45,166 nucleotides of DNA from CALCCV01 sp964388665 (GCA_964388665.1 CAYMBJ010000031.1:1-45166), one strand, 5' to 3'; positions 23,481 through 32,180 are shown, counted from the first letter of the stretch. Made by a program: numbers and translations. The notes: generated by a model from the letters alone, not told the origin.

Positions 23481-24467
23481 CTATATCTTGATTTCCAAGC
23501 CCTCGTGAGCAAATTCCCATTGCACTTCTGGCAGCTTCTCGGATCGCTCGGCCGCCTCCGAAATTCGCCATTGATAGTACTCTTCGGTTTGCCTCTTCAG
23601 ATCCAAAATTTGATTGATATCAGCTCCAGGATCATGATGCGCAAACAGCACCCGCTTAATAGACTCGCGAAACGCAATATCCAATCCCACTTGGGCTGCA
23701 GAGTGACCCCAGTTGGCCTTTTCCGCAAGCTCAGGAAAGGTGTACTGAGCATCAAAATACATGAGATCTGCTTTTTGATACAGAGGCAAATCTGGACCTA
23801 GCTCTTCGCGAGTCGCTCGAGTTCCCTCTGTATCCACGCAGTGGGCATAGGATTTGTCACCACACTCCACTCTGTATCCCCAACAGGGATCCGGATGATC
23901 GAGCATATAGGGAGTGATTTGCAAATCATTCAATACTACCGGCTTTCGCGGCTCCAAAATATGAAATTGAATCTTTGATGCCAATGACTCAAAAGGAACA
24001 GGAAAAAAGGGCTTTTTAAACAGTGACCTAATGTTTTGTTCCACTTCGGGCTGAACAGCATAGTAGTTCAAATGAATGCCGGGCACAAAGTGCGGTGTAA
24101 AAAAAGGCAGACCAATCAAATGATCCCAATGAAAGTGAGTCATAAAAATGTGAAATGGTCCCTTACTGCTACCGCGCACGCCACTCATGATCTGCTCTGA
24201 AAGATTACGAATGCCACTGCCGCCATCAATGATGATGGTGGCACTAGGGCTGCGCACCTCTACGCAAGTTGTGGCGACACCAAAGCCACCCACCTGAGGA
24301 GTGGGCACTTGCTTAAGATATTTACCAATTCCAGACATATCCCTATATCCGGCGGCAAAGTATCCACGCATCATGTTTTCAAAATGAAGCGTCCAATTTT
24401 CGGGGATAATACTTGAGGGCAAGCTACCACGAACTCCCCAAAATTTAACTTGCAGAAAAGTTTGCAT
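23481..24467 (-). CDS. MBL-fold metallo-hydrolase, phosphodiesterase-like
   Basis: A 328-residue cytoplasmic metallo-beta-lactamase-fold protein. It opens VKFWGVRGSLPS, as in the subgroup often annotated 'cAMP phosphodiesterase class II-like' or RNase Z-like. Metal ligands visible are THFHWDHLIG (HxHxDH), the Asp/His-containing VDTEGTR and DAQYTFPE region, NWGHS, and FAHHDPG. Residues about 28-70 are an insertion (FENMMRGYFAAGYRDMSGIG) with substrate-lid character. The substrate is not determined by these motifs: a cyclic nucleotide, a phosphodiester or a lactone are all possible. The gene is isolated, convergent with the PBP1b gene, and its own promoter must lie in the gene-free region to the right. 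Confidence 0.78.
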   Translation of the reverse strand: MQTFLQVKFWGVRGSLPSSIIPENWTLHFENMMRGYFAAGYRDMSGIGKYLKQVPTPQVGGFGVATTCVEVRSPSATIIIDGGSGIRNLSEQIMSGVRGSSKGPFHIFMTHFHWDHLIGLPFFTPHFVPGIHLNYYAVQPEVEQNIRSLFKKPFFPVPFESLASKIQFHILEPRKPVVLNDLQITPYMLDHPDPCWGYRVECGDKSYAHCVDTEGTRATREELGPDLPLYQKADLMYFDAQYTFPELAEKANWGHSAAQVGLDIAFRESIKRVLFAHHDPGADINQILDLKRQTEEYYQWRISEAAERSEKLPEVQWEFAHEGLEIKI

Positions 24468-24781
24468 ATATTATTTTTTTCTTTTCGCAGCAAATGGACA
24501 ACTAAAAAAATTTCGCTCTGCCTTAGTCTAGCAACTCAAATATCCCGCCAAACCTTTTACTGACTGGGCATCACAGCAATAGCTGGCCTTTGGCTCTGTC
24601 TAAGTTTTTTACAGCTGATTATCATTTCGAGACATAAATGGGGCAAGAGCGAGACCCGACCCCCGCGGAGCCTCTCAGCTCAAATCTGTACCAGAATAGT
24701 ACGTTCCCACCTGGCACAATCCCTGAATATCAACAGGAGAAGGTAAATCAGGATTTGAATTTGCAGATTTGAGGAACAATT
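24468..24781. other. Divergent promoter region, 314 bases, no gene
   Basis: Separates the MBL hydrolase (minus) from the lipoprotein (plus). It contains a short GC-rich patch near 24655-24680 (CCCGACCCCCGCGG) within AT-rich sequence. A TGGCAC at 24714 lacks the downstream TTGC needed for a sigma-54 site. I see no RNA gene. Confidence 0.5.
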
Positions 24782-25585
24782 ATGGAAAAACCGCTCTTAA
24801 CGACAAAATCAGCACTAAAGATGCTCGGATTCCTTTTGATCTTAGGTGCAGGCTTTGTGGCTTGCAGCAAAGGCGGCTCAGGTGGAGAAGCTCCCGCGCC
24901 TGTCAATCCAGGTGTTGGACAAATACCCCCTCCGCAGTGTCCAAACAATCAGACCTGGTATGGTGGCGTGTGCATTGATCCCGGTCAGCTGCCATTAGTT
25001 AATGGAGCTTTCGCATTCTATTCTGAAAATTACTACAAAAAGAACCTAAGAGTATCAAGTTCAGGAACTTTGCGCTCATTTTTAAAGGAAGCTATGGGCG
25101 TGTGCGATCAGGCCACCTACACCGGTGGTATGCTTGATTGCAACTCTTGGACTGGCGGCGGCGTTGATTTTGTTATTCAGGGCGGAGCTACTGAAAACAC
25201 CTTGCGCGCTATCATCACAACCTGGCCAAAATTTAACTATGGCTTTCAATATGGCTATCAATTGCCATCCATCGGCGATGCTCTACTGGGATTCTTCGGC
25301 TTTCCAATCATTACCAGTTATGGCGCCTATCGCAACCCACTGATTTTGGATATGGTGATCTCGCCAATCAATAACAGTCAAGGCTTTGAAGCGAGATCCT
25401 ATGGTGACTTTTATACCCACGCCAATCGCAGCCTCATGCAGCTACAAGTTTTCAATGGACGACTGCAAGATGGTTACTTTGATTTTCAATTTGCCTATCA
25501 ACCCGTCAAGTCGTCGGCGGCAAAGGTTATGTTTCAAGGACAATTCATTCGTTGCAAAAATCCGAGTTGCGCCTGGGGCTATTAA
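24782..25585 (+). CDS. Hypothetical lipoprotein
   Basis: A 267-residue lipoprotein; GAGGAAC precedes the ATG. The signal peptide (MLGFLLILGAGFVAC) ends in a standard lipobox with Cys28. A Gly/Pro-rich spacer follows (SKGGSGGEAPAPVNPGVG), then a small Cys-containing segment (CPNNQTWYGGVCIDPG) and a beta-rich domain rich in Tyr, Phe, Asn and Gly to the end, with Cys residues near the C-terminus (RCKNPSCAWGY). I recognise no family. 'C..NQTWYGGVC' recalls short Cys-rich patches seen repeatedly in Bdellovibrio lipoproteins, but I cannot verify this. It is probably exposed on the periplasmic or outer face of the outer membrane. It is followed after 73 bases by yacG. Confidence 0.7.
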   Translation: MEKPLLTTKSALKMLGFLLILGAGFVACSKGGSGGEAPAPVNPGVGQIPPPQCPNNQTWYGGVCIDPGQLPLVNGAFAFYSENYYKKNLRVSSSGTLRSFLKEAMGVCDQATYTGGMLDCNSWTGGGVDFVIQGGATENTLRAIITTWPKFNYGFQYGYQLPSIGDALLGFFGFPIITSYGAYRNPLILDMVISPINNSQGFEARSYGDFYTHANRSLMQLQVFNGRLQDGYFDFQFAYQPVKSSAAKVMFQGQFIRCKNPSCAWGY

Positions 25586-25658
25586 CATTATAGACAGCTA
25601 GGGAAGCTTGGTCAGGAAACTAGGTTAGGTGGCTTGGCCCAGAAGTTTGGAGAGAGCT

Positions 25659-25877
25659 GTGAGCCGAATTGTTAAATGCCCCGTATGCAAGAAACCAACA
25701 GAGTACGCGCCCACCAATCCTTTCAGACCATTTTGTTCACAGCGGTGTCGGACAATTGATCTTGGCGCTTGGGCCGACGGCACCTATAAAGTGCCTCTCA
25801 CTCCAGAAGAATCGAATTTAGATGATTCAGAATTGCCGCAAAATTCAGACCCTGATCGGGATTCCGAAGGTTCATGA
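25659..25877 (+). CDS. yacG: DNA gyrase inhibitor YacG (zinc protein)
   Basis: A small zinc-binding protein; E. coli YacG binds GyrB and inhibits gyrase. With the GTG start at 25659, preceded by GGAG at good spacing, it is 72 residues. The zinc ligands are Cys7, Cys10, Cys26 and Cys30 in KCPVCKKPTEY and FCSQRCRTIDLGAW. The last motif, CR.IDLG.W, is diagnostic. The C-terminal 25 residues are acidic and disordered, as usual. An upstream GTG at 25629 would add ten residues but has no better ribosome binding site. It lies between a lipoprotein gene and HU, both also on the plus strand; the HU pairing fits a role in DNA topology, which is inference. Confidence 0.87.
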   Translation: MSRIVKCPVCKKPTEYAPTNPFRPFCSQRCRTIDLGAWADGTYKVPLTPEESNLDDSELPQNSDPDRDSEGS

Positions 25878-25934
25878 TAAAATATTTTGTTTTTTTGTAT
25901 TGACGAGAACTCTTTTTTGGCTTTTGATTTTCTA

Positions 25935-25947
25935 GTCATCGGATGAC
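25935..25947. promoter_or_regulatory. Palindrome upstream of HU gene
   Basis: GTCATC G GATGAC is a perfect 6+1+6 palindrome 52 bases before the HU start. TTGACG at about 25901 and TTTGAT 17 bases later are possible -35/-10 elements just before it. It could be an operator or a 5' UTR hairpin. Confidence 0.35.
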
Positions 25948-25999
25948 ATTTAAGATCATCACGAAGAAAATAACAACAATGACACAATGAGGAGTCAAA

Positions 26000-26272
26000 A
26001 TGAACAAAGCAGAACTCATCGAGAAGATCGCTACAGAAACCAAAAACTCAAAAGCTCACACAGAAGCAGTTTTGGACTGTGCTATTGACACAATTCGCAA
26101 AGCTGTCAAAAAGGGCGACGATGTAAAATTGGTTGGTTTCGGAACTTTCACCAAGGCGAAAAGAAAAGCTCGCACTGGTCGCAATCCGCAAACTGGCAAG
26201 CCGATCAAAATCCCCGCGTCTTGGGCTCCTAAATTCCGCCCTGGTGCTGAATTTAAGAATCTTGTTAAGTAA
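26000..26272 (+). CDS. hup: HU-family histone-like DNA-binding protein
   Basis: A 90-residue nucleoid protein that bends and compacts DNA as a dimer. The sequence follows the HU pattern: MNKAELIEKIATETKNSKAH, a helical dimerisation core, VKLVGFGTFTKAKRKARTGR, then the DNA-binding arm RNPQTGKPIKIPASWAPKFRPG with the intercalating Pro, and a short C-terminal helix (AEFKNLVK). The arm has IPASWAPKF where E. coli HU has IPAANVPAF. GAGGAG precedes the ATG. A strong intrinsic terminator follows. HU and IHF subunits are close; lack of the usual IHF-specific features and the stand-alone gene favour HU. Confidence 0.92.
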   Translation: MNKAELIEKIATETKNSKAHTEAVLDCAIDTIRKAVKKGDDVKLVGFGTFTKAKRKARTGRNPQTGKPIKIPASWAPKFRPGAEFKNLVK

Positions 26273-26344
26273 TTTTCAGGGTTTCTAAAGAGTCTCTCTA
26301 AAATTTTTTAGATTCGTTTTTAAAATTTTTCTGGATTCTTACCA

Positions 26345-26373
26345 AAAGGCGACACTTAGTCGCCTTTTTTTTT
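26345..26373 (+). terminator. Rho-independent terminator of HU gene
   Basis: AAGGCGAC (26346-26353) pairs with GTCGCCTT (26359-26366) around the loop ACTTA, followed by T-tract to 26373. It ends about 35 bases before the pfkA start. Confidence 0.9.
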
Positions 26374-26406
26374 GACTTTTTTCATTTATTAATCACACAT
26401 TTACTG

Positions 26407-27411
26407 ATGATTAAAAACACAGATTCGCAAACCAGATCACAAATCACAAATATCGGCGTTTTCACATCTGGCGGTGATGCCCCAGGGATGAATGCCGCCA
26501 TTCGCTCGGTGGTTCGCAGTTGCAAAACCGCAAACGTAAAGTGCACTGGCATTCTTCGGGGCTATGCGGGACTTGCAAAGAGCCAATTCATAGATCTCGG
26601 ACCCCGCGATGTCGCCAACATTCTCCAACGAGGCGGCACCATATTAAAAACCGCACGGTATCCTGAAATGCACCAAGCGGAAACAAGAACCGCCGTGGCA
26701 GAGAAGCTAAGGGCCGCGCAAATTGATGCGATTGTAGCTATTGGCGGCGACGGAACACTGGCTGGCGCTCACTTACTTTGGGAAGAGCAAGGGATTCCTT
26801 TTATGCTTTTGCCGGGGACCATCGATAACGACATTTGGGGAACCGATTGGACCATAGGTTATGACACTGCAATGAACACTGCCGTTCAGGCTGTCGATAA
26901 GATTCGTGATACAGCAGATAGTCACGATCGCCTTTTTGTGATTGAAGTCATGGGTCGCCGTTCTGGAGCTCTTGCAAGCGCTGTGGGCCTGGCTTGTGGT
27001 GCCGAGATTGTATTCACACCTGAAGGTAATTTCACCTTAGATATGGCCGTCAACAGCATTCAAGAATCTGTTAAAAAGGGCAAACGCAGTTCCATTATTG
27101 TCACCACCGAAGGTCAGAAGCCCGGCAGAGCCTATGATTTAGCTGACGCCCTTCGCAAAAGATTGAATGTTGATCCAAAGGTTTGCGTTCTCGGTCATAT
27201 TCAAAGGGGCGGTTCACCATCGGCATTTGACAGAATCTTAGCTAGCTCCATGGGGGCAATTGCCGTTGACTCGCTTTTGGAAGGCAAAACGGATGCCCTC
27301 GTTGGCTGCAAAGGCGACAAGATAGTTCTGACAGATTGCTCTGAAGTTCTCACTCATCGTAAAAATGAGGCTTCAAATTGGGTGAATCTCGCATTTCGCC
27401 TGGCAACTTAA
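26407..27411 (+). CDS. pfkA: ATP-dependent 6-phosphofructokinase
   Basis: Phosphorylates fructose 6-phosphate to fructose 1,6-bisphosphate in glycolysis. It has VFTSGGDAPGMNAAIRSVVR at the nucleotide site, AIGGDGTLAGA, PGTIDNDIWGTDWTIG with catalytic Asp140, EVMGRRSGALA and LGHIQRGGSPSAFDR. Gly in GGDGT and Gly in PGTIDND (rather than Asp and Lys) indicate ATP rather than pyrophosphate as donor. At 334 residues it is near the bacterial norm (320). The ATG at 26407 follows the HU terminator and has no strong Shine-Dalgarno. About 145 bases separate it from livK, with no clear hairpin terminator but T-rich sequence after the stop. Confidence 0.93.
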   Translation: MIKNTDSQTRSQITNIGVFTSGGDAPGMNAAIRSVVRSCKTANVKCTGILRGYAGLAKSQFIDLGPRDVANILQRGGTILKTARYPEMHQAETRTAVAEKLRAAQIDAIVAIGGDGTLAGAHLLWEEQGIPFMLLPGTIDNDIWGTDWTIGYDTAMNTAVQAVDKIRDTADSHDRLFVIEVMGRRSGALASAVGLACGAEIVFTPEGNFTLDMAVNSIQESVKKGKRSSIIVTTEGQKPGRAYDLADALRKRLNVDPKVCVLGHIQRGGSPSAFDRILASSMGAIAVDSLLEGKTDALVGCKGDKIVLTDCSEVLTHRKNEASNWVNLAFRLAT

Positions 27412-27456
27412 CGCTTTTTTCAATTTTTTTTTTGGCAATAAATCGGCTATAACCTG

Positions 27457-27483
27457 GCATTTTACTAGCATTTTACTGGCATT
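27457..27483 (+). repeat. 11-bp tandem repeat upstream of livK
   Basis: GCATTTTACTA (27457-27467) is followed directly by GCATTTTACTG (27468-27478) and the partial copy GCATT. The period is close to one helical turn. It lies about 75-100 bases before the livK start, inside the likely promoter region, so it may be a regulator-binding array. Confidence 0.55.
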
Positions 27484-27557
27484 CAGGGCGGATTCCGCTA
27501 TAGAGTGCCTCAACAATATCGAACAATAAATCTACGATGAGTAGAAAAGGGGGATGC

Positions 27558-28676
27558 ATGAAAACAATGTTTACACTTTGTCTGTTTCTATTAGCAGCAG
27601 TGGGTTGTACCAAAAAAGACAACACAATCGCCATTGGTGAGTATGGTTCACTGACTGGTGCAATGGCCACGTTCGGCCAATCCACTCACAAGGGCATTGA
27701 ACTGGCATTCAACGAGATCAATGAAAAGGGTGGAATAAAGGGCAAACAAATTAAACTGATCACTCTTGATGACCAAGGCAAAGACACAGAAGTGGCCACT
27801 GTGGTTACCAAGCTAATCACTCAGAGCAATGTGGTTGCAATTCTTGGTGAGGTGGCATCTGGCCTATCCAAAGTCGCAGCACCTATTGCCCAGCAGCATA
27901 AGATTCCGATGATCACGCCAAGTTCAACAAATCCAGAGGTCACTAAAATTGGCGATTATATTTTTCGCGTTTGCTTTATTGACCCTTTTCAAGGTGCGGT
28001 CATGGCTAAGTTTGCAACAGAAAATTTGAATGCAAAAAAAGCAGCCGTTTTTCGTGATGTGAAAAATGACTACAGCGTTGGACTCGCTGAGGTTTTCGCC
28101 GAAGAGTTTAAAAAGCGTGGCGGCGAAGTGGTCGTGGACACGGCCTATCAAGCCGGTGATATTGATTTCAAAGCACAACTGACACAAATCAAGGGCAAAA
28201 AGCCTGATGTGGTTTTTATTCCTGGTTACTACACTGAGGTGGGTCTGATTGCCAAACAAGCTGTTGAATTGGGACTCAAGGTACCCATGTTGGGCGGTGA
28301 TGGTTGGGATTCACCTAAGTTGAATGCGATTGGTAAAGAAGCCATCAATGGCAATTACTTTTCAAATCATTACACAACTGAATCCAAAGACCCTGCTACA
28401 GTTGAGTTCATTGCAAAATTCAAAGCAAAATATAATGAGACTCCAGATGGACTCGCGGCTTTGGGATACGATGCCGCACGCATACTTGCTGCTGCCATTG
28501 AGCGAACAACAGAGATCACGCCTGAACAGATTCGTGATCAGATCGCTGCTACCAAAGACTTTATCGGTGCCACTGGCAAAATCACTATCAATGAAGATAG
28601 AAATGCAGTCAAAAGCGCCGTTGTGGTTCAGGTTGACAATGACAACCGCAAATATGTAACCACAATTGATCCCTAA
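27558..28676 (+). CDS. livK: Branched-chain amino acid ABC transporter binding lipoprotein
   Basis: Substrate-binding protein of the downstream LivHMGF permease. The ATG at 27558 has AAGGGGG upstream; the open frame begins 21 bases earlier without such a site. The signal peptide has the lipobox AVGC with Cys16, so the protein is a lipoprotein rather than freely periplasmic. The mature domain is a type I periplasmic-binding fold: IGEYGSLTGAMATFGQSTHK, GVELAFNEIN-like helix, KLITLDDQGKDTEVA, PMITPSSTNPEVTK, and YDAARILAAAIERT. 372 residues, typical. The ligand could be Leu/Ile/Val or another amino acid or amide; sequence alone does not decide. Expression relative to the permease may be set by the stem-loop at 28718. 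Confidence 0.88.
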   Translation: MKTMFTLCLFLLAAVGCTKKDNTIAIGEYGSLTGAMATFGQSTHKGIELAFNEINEKGGIKGKQIKLITLDDQGKDTEVATVVTKLITQSNVVAILGEVASGLSKVAAPIAQQHKIPMITPSSTNPEVTKIGDYIFRVCFIDPFQGAVMAKFATENLNAKKAAVFRDVKNDYSVGLAEVFAEEFKKRGGEVVVDTAYQAGDIDFKAQLTQIKGKKPDVVFIPGYYTEVGLIAKQAVELGLKVPMLGGDGWDSPKLNAIGKEAINGNYFSNHYTTESKDPATVEFIAKFKAKYNETPDGLAALGYDAARILAAAIERTTEITPEQIRDQIAATKDFIGATGKITINEDRNAVKSAVVVQVDNDNRKYVTTIDP

Positions 28677-28717
28677 AGACAGGCGCGCTGACTATCTTGG
28701 ATTCGACCAGTTAAAGA

Positions 28718-28741
28718 CTCCTGAAAACTCAGATTCAGGAG
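28718..28741 (+). repeat. Stem-loop between livK and livH, family B
   Basis: CTCCTGAA (28718-28725) pairs perfectly with TTCAGGAG (28734-28741), loop of eight; the arms extend imperfectly to AA.AG.CTCCTGAA and TTCAGGAGCCTGTT. No T-run follows, so it more likely stabilises the livK message or partly terminates than ends the operon. Its AGGAGCCTGTT arm recurs at 37185 (as AGGAGCCTGCT) and, inverted, at 42604. Confidence 0.55.
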
Positions 28742-28786
28742 CCTGTTGAATGGTTAAAGTTTCATGGCACGGATTGCGGAGGAAAT

Positions 28787-29689
28787 TTGCAGGATTTAAT
28801 TCAACATATCATCAACGGACTCGGACTGGGAGCGATCTACGCATTGATAGCTCTCGGATACACGATGGTTTATGGGGTCCTGCAAATGATCAATTTTGCG
28901 CACTCTGATGTCTACATGGTGGGAGCCTTTTCTGCCTACTACTGCTCCAAGTGGTTCAAGCTGGAGTCGCACCCTGGAATATTGAGCTTTGTAACCCTGC
29001 TCGTTTCTTCCGTTACCGCTTGCGCCATGTTGGGGTATTTGATTGAGCGCTTTGCCTATCGGCCGCTGCGAAATGCACCAAAGCTCAATATCTTGATCAC
29101 AGCCATCGGCGTCAGTCTGTTTTTAGAATACTTAGGGCAAGTGATATTTGGAGCAGATCCAAAGGTCTTCCCTGAGGTTATGCATAACTCCTTTCTCTTT
29201 AATATTGGCACTGTTCCTTTTAAACTTTTTGATCTGTTGGTTCTTGGCGTCAGCTTTGTGGCCATGTTTGTTTTGCACTTTTTGATTTTTCACACTCGCC
29301 ATGGACGTGCCATGCGCGCTGTCAGCGTTAACCCACGAGTGGCCAGTATTCTTGGCGTCAATATCAATCGCACTGTGGTTTTTACTTTTGTCCTGGGCTC
29401 GGCACTGGCTGGTGTTGGTAGCGTTTTGGTCGGGATTAAATATCCCAAGATCGAGCCGCTCATGGGAATGATGATTGGCCTAAAAGCTTTTGTGGCCGCA
29501 GTTTTGGGCGGCATTGGCAACATTATGGGAGCCGTGCTGGGCGGACTCATTATGGGTCTCTCCGAAGAGATGGTTGTGGCTTATATGTCCAGTACCTATC
29601 GCGATGCAATGGCCTTTGGAATCTTGATTGTTATCTTGTTATTTAAACCTTCCGGCCTCTTGGGTAAAAATTTAACGGAGAAACTTTAG
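28787..29689 (+). CDS. livH: Branched-chain amino acid ABC permease LivH
   Basis: Inner-membrane permease, 300 residues, eight or so hydrophobic helices. The start is TTG at 28787, supported by a very strong GGAGG five bases upstream. Family features: IINGLGLGAIYALIALGYTM, VYGVLQMINFAHSDVYMVGA, ERFAYRPLRNAP, RHGRAMRAVSVNPRVASILG, and GLKAFVAAVLGGIGNIMGAV near the C-terminus. It pairs with LivM to form the channel, energised by LivG and LivF. The adjoining livM start is one base after the stop. A complete operon order livK-H-M-G-F is present, so the transporter should be functional. Confidence 0.92.
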   Translation: MQDLIQHIINGLGLGAIYALIALGYTMVYGVLQMINFAHSDVYMVGAFSAYYCSKWFKLESHPGILSFVTLLVSSVTACAMLGYLIERFAYRPLRNAPKLNILITAIGVSLFLEYLGQVIFGADPKVFPEVMHNSFLFNIGTVPFKLFDLLVLGVSFVAMFVLHFLIFHTRHGRAMRAVSVNPRVASILGVNINRTVVFTFVLGSALAGVGSVLVGIKYPKIEPLMGMMIGLKAFVAAVLGGIGNIMGAVLGGLIMGLSEEMVVAYMSSTYRDAMAFGILIVILLFKPSGLLGKNLTEKL

Positions 29690-29690
29690 T

Positions 29691-30680
29691 ATGAAACGGG
29701 CAATGCGCAATCCACTCCTTGCATTGGTGGCCGTAAATTTAGTTGGTATTGTCTTGGGAATATCCACGGACGCTTATGTTCAGTTGATGATTCTGTTTGT
29801 GATCATGAATGTGATTGTGACTCTCAGTCTTAACCTGGTAAATGGTTTCACGGGGCAGTTTTCCTTGGGCCACGCGGGTTTCATGGCTGTTGGCGCCTAC
29901 ACCTCTGTCTTTTTAACAACGCAAGTTTTTATGGCTCCCGGACTGCTGGGACTTTTTCTAATCTTTTGCTACAGCGTTATCGGCGGCTTGGCTGCTGCCT
30001 TTGCTGGTTACTTGGTGGGACTTCCCAGTCTGCGCCTTCGGGGTGACTACTTGGCCATCGTTACTCTTGGTTTTGGCGAAATCATTCGCGTAATTCTCTT
30101 AAACATGGATGTTGTGGGCGGGCCGCGCGGGATTGCTGGCATACCGCCAATACCGGGTCTTTCCTTGGGTGCCCTTTCGATCCCATCGTTTTACGTCGCT
30201 CTATTTTATGCCTCGAGCTGGGCTGTGTTTTGTTTTTTTACTCTTTGGCGCCTCTGCTATTCGCAATTTGGTTTGAGTTTTCGCGGAGTGCGTGAAGACG
30301 AAATTGCCGCAGAAGCCATGGGAGTCCCCACGACTCAAGTTAAGGTCAAGGCTTTTGTGATATCGAGTTTTTTTGCAGGAATTGCAGGAAGCCTCATGGC
30401 TCACTTCACCTCATATATCTCGCCCGCTTCCTTTGCTTTTTTACTCTCAGTCAACGCCGTGGTGATGGTGGTTTTGGGTGGCATGGGGTCTCTCACTGGA
30501 TCTGTATTTGCCGCAATCATTTTGACATTGCTTCCCGAAGTCCTTCGTCCACTTCAAGAAATCACCGGAGTGGATTTGCGGATGGTGATTTACTCTTTAG
30601 CCTTGGTGCTGATGATGATCCTGCGGCCAACAGGAATTATGGGAGACAGAGAATGGAGAATCAACCGTGCCATGCCTTGA
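29691..30680 (+). CDS. livM: Branched-chain amino acid ABC permease LivM
   Basis: Second permease subunit, 329 residues with about nine membrane helices. Recognisable are LSLNLVNGFTGQFSLGHAGF, RGDYLAIVTLGFGEIIRVIL, WRLCYSQFGLSFRGVREDEI, AEAMGVPTTQVKVKAFVISS and VVLGGMGSLTGSVFAAIIL. The EAA-like coupling loop is the FRGVREDEIAAEAMG segment that contacts the ATPase. The start is one base after livH, with GGAG upstream. The stop lies 14 bases inside livG, so the two are translationally coupled. It is standard in length and motif content, without unusual features. Confidence 0.92.
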   Translation: MKRAMRNPLLALVAVNLVGIVLGISTDAYVQLMILFVIMNVIVTLSLNLVNGFTGQFSLGHAGFMAVGAYTSVFLTTQVFMAPGLLGLFLIFCYSVIGGLAAAFAGYLVGLPSLRLRGDYLAIVTLGFGEIIRVILLNMDVVGGPRGIAGIPPIPGLSLGALSIPSFYVALFYASSWAVFCFFTLWRLCYSQFGLSFRGVREDEIAAEAMGVPTTQVKVKAFVISSFFAGIAGSLMAHFTSYISPASFAFLLSVNAVVMVVLGGMGSLTGSVFAAIILTLLPEVLRPLQEITGVDLRMVIYSLALVLMMILRPTGIMGDREWRINRAMP

Positions 30681-31437
30681 AGTTAAAAACCTATCGATTC
30701 GCTTTGGCGGACTCAAGGCCGTTGATGATCTGAGCTTTAGCATTCAAGAAGGTCAGCTCAAGGGCTTGATTGGCCCCAATGGCGCTGGCAAGACCACGGT
30801 CTTTAATATGCTCACTGGAGTTTATAAACCAACATCCGGTTCTATTAAGTTTCAAAATCAAGACATCACTTCGCTCAAGCCGAGCGAACGCTGTCAGGCG
30901 GGCATGGCTCGAACTTTTCAAAACATTCGCCTTTTTCGCGAAATCACGGTTCTTGAAAATGTTCTCTTAGGTTCTTATCAAAAGCTCAGCTATAATTTCT
31001 TTGATAGCTTGTTTTTTACTAAAAAGTTTCAAACAGAAGAAAGCACCAATCTCAAAAGAGCACTCTCCCTGTTGGAGTTGTTTAAGCTCGCGGACAAGAA
31101 GGACATTCGCGCTGGCGGCTTGCCCTACGGAGAACAACGAAAATTAGAAATTGTCAGGGCCTTGGCTGGATCTCCGCGCTTGCTACTGCTTGATGAGCCG
31201 GCGGCTGGCATGAACCATTCAGAGACCCATCAACTGATGGAACTCATTTCTACCATACGCAAAGAATTTTCACTGACAATTCTTCTCATTGAGCATGACA
31301 TGAAGCTCGTGATGGGCATCTGCGAAGACATTGTCGTGCTTGATCACGGCGTAAAAATTGCCGAGGGTGATGCAGATCATGTGCGTAGCTCTCCCCAAGT
31401 TATCGAAGCTTATTTAGGATTAGACAATGAACACTAG
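30667..31437 (+). CDS. livG: Branched-chain amino acid ABC ATPase LivG
   Basis: Cytoplasmic ATPase of the Liv transporter, 256 residues. It starts with GTG at 30667 inside the end of livM. Walker A is GPNGAGKTT, the Q-loop region is RTFQNIRLFREITVLENVLL, the signature is LPYGEQRKLEIVRAL (a LivG-type variant of LSGGQ), Walker B is LLLLDEPAAGMN and the switch His is in LLIEHDMK. The C-terminal piece IAEGDADHV-SSPQVIEAYLG is the usual LivG ending. Its last 11 bases overlap livF. LivG and LivF form the ATPase heterodimer. Confidence 0.93.
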   Translation: MPCLEVKNLSIRFGGLKAVDDLSFSIQEGQLKGLIGPNGAGKTTVFNMLTGVYKPTSGSIKFQNQDITSLKPSERCQAGMARTFQNIRLFREITVLENVLLGSYQKLSYNFFDSLFFTKKFQTEESTNLKRALSLLELFKLADKKDIRAGGLPYGEQRKLEIVRALAGSPRLLLLDEPAAGMNHSETHQLMELISTIRKEFSLTILLIEHDMKLVMGICEDIVVLDHGVKIAEGDADHVRSSPQVIEAYLGLDNEH

Positions 31438-32152
31438 AACTCATGACACTCTACTTAAGGTCACAGATCTGACCGTAAACTATGGAGCCATTCAGGCCAT
31501 CAAAGGCATCGAGTTTTCTGTCAATCGCGGCGAAATTGTCTCTCTTATTGGTTCCAATGGTGCGGGAAAGACGTCGATTCTGAGCGCGCTTTCCGGAGTC
31601 GTGAGCTGTGCAGGAAAAATTGTTTTAAATGGCAAGGACATTACGCGGATGCAACCACATTTGCGAGTGACGTTGGGACTGGCGCATGCTCCTGAAGGTC
31701 GAGGCATTTTCCCCAACCTTTCCGTATTGGAAAATCTTTTGCTGGGTGCATTTTCGGTCAAAGACAAAGCCAAAATTTCGACCAATCTTGATAAGGCCTT
31801 TGAGCGCTTTCCGCGCCTGAGAGAGCGTCGCTCGCAAATGGCTGGAACGCTCTCAGGTGGGGAGCAGCAAATGTTGGCCATCGGCCGCGCGCTGATGATC
31901 TCCCCAGAAATCATCCTTTTGGATGAGCCCTCACTTGGACTTGCCCCTCTAATTGTCGCGCAAATTTTTGATGTGATAGCTGAGCTCAATAGCGTCGGCG
32001 TCACTATCCTTTTGGTGGAGCAAAATGCCCGTTTGGCCCTAAAAAAATCACACCGCGCCTATGTACTGGAAACTGGGACCATTACGATCACTGGCAATAG
32101 CCAGGACCTCCTGCAAGACCCGCAGGTCCAACAGGCATACCTGGGGGGCTGA
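31427..32152 (+). CDS. livF: Branched-chain amino acid ABC ATPase LivF
   Basis: Second ATPase of the transporter, 241 residues, overlapping livG by 11 bases. Walker A GSNGAGKTS, LivF-type GLAHAPEGRGIFPNLSVLEN, signature LSGGEQQMLAIGRALM, Walker B IILLDEPSLGLAP and switch His replaced by Gln in LLVEQNAR, as is normal for LivF. The C-terminal ending VQQAYLGG is typical. It closes the liv operon; a candidate terminator follows within 30-60 bases. The start ATG has no strong Shine-Dalgarno, consistent with coupling to livG. Confidence 0.93.
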   Translation: MNTRTHDTLLKVTDLTVNYGAIQAIKGIEFSVNRGEIVSLIGSNGAGKTSILSALSGVVSCAGKIVLNGKDITRMQPHLRVTLGLAHAPEGRGIFPNLSVLENLLLGAFSVKDKAKISTNLDKAFERFPRLRERRSQMAGTLSGGEQQMLAIGRALMISPEIILLDEPSLGLAPLIVAQIFDVIAELNSVGVTILLVEQNARLALKKSHRAYVLETGTITITGNSQDLLQDPQVQQAYLGG

Positions 32153-32180
32153 CGCAGCCCTCACGTGTGATTTTTACATG

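Noticed and set aside
24714..24730. TGGCAC resembling a sigma-54 promoter before the lipoprotein gene
   Set aside because: The partner TTGC element is absent at the required spacing (CTGA found instead).
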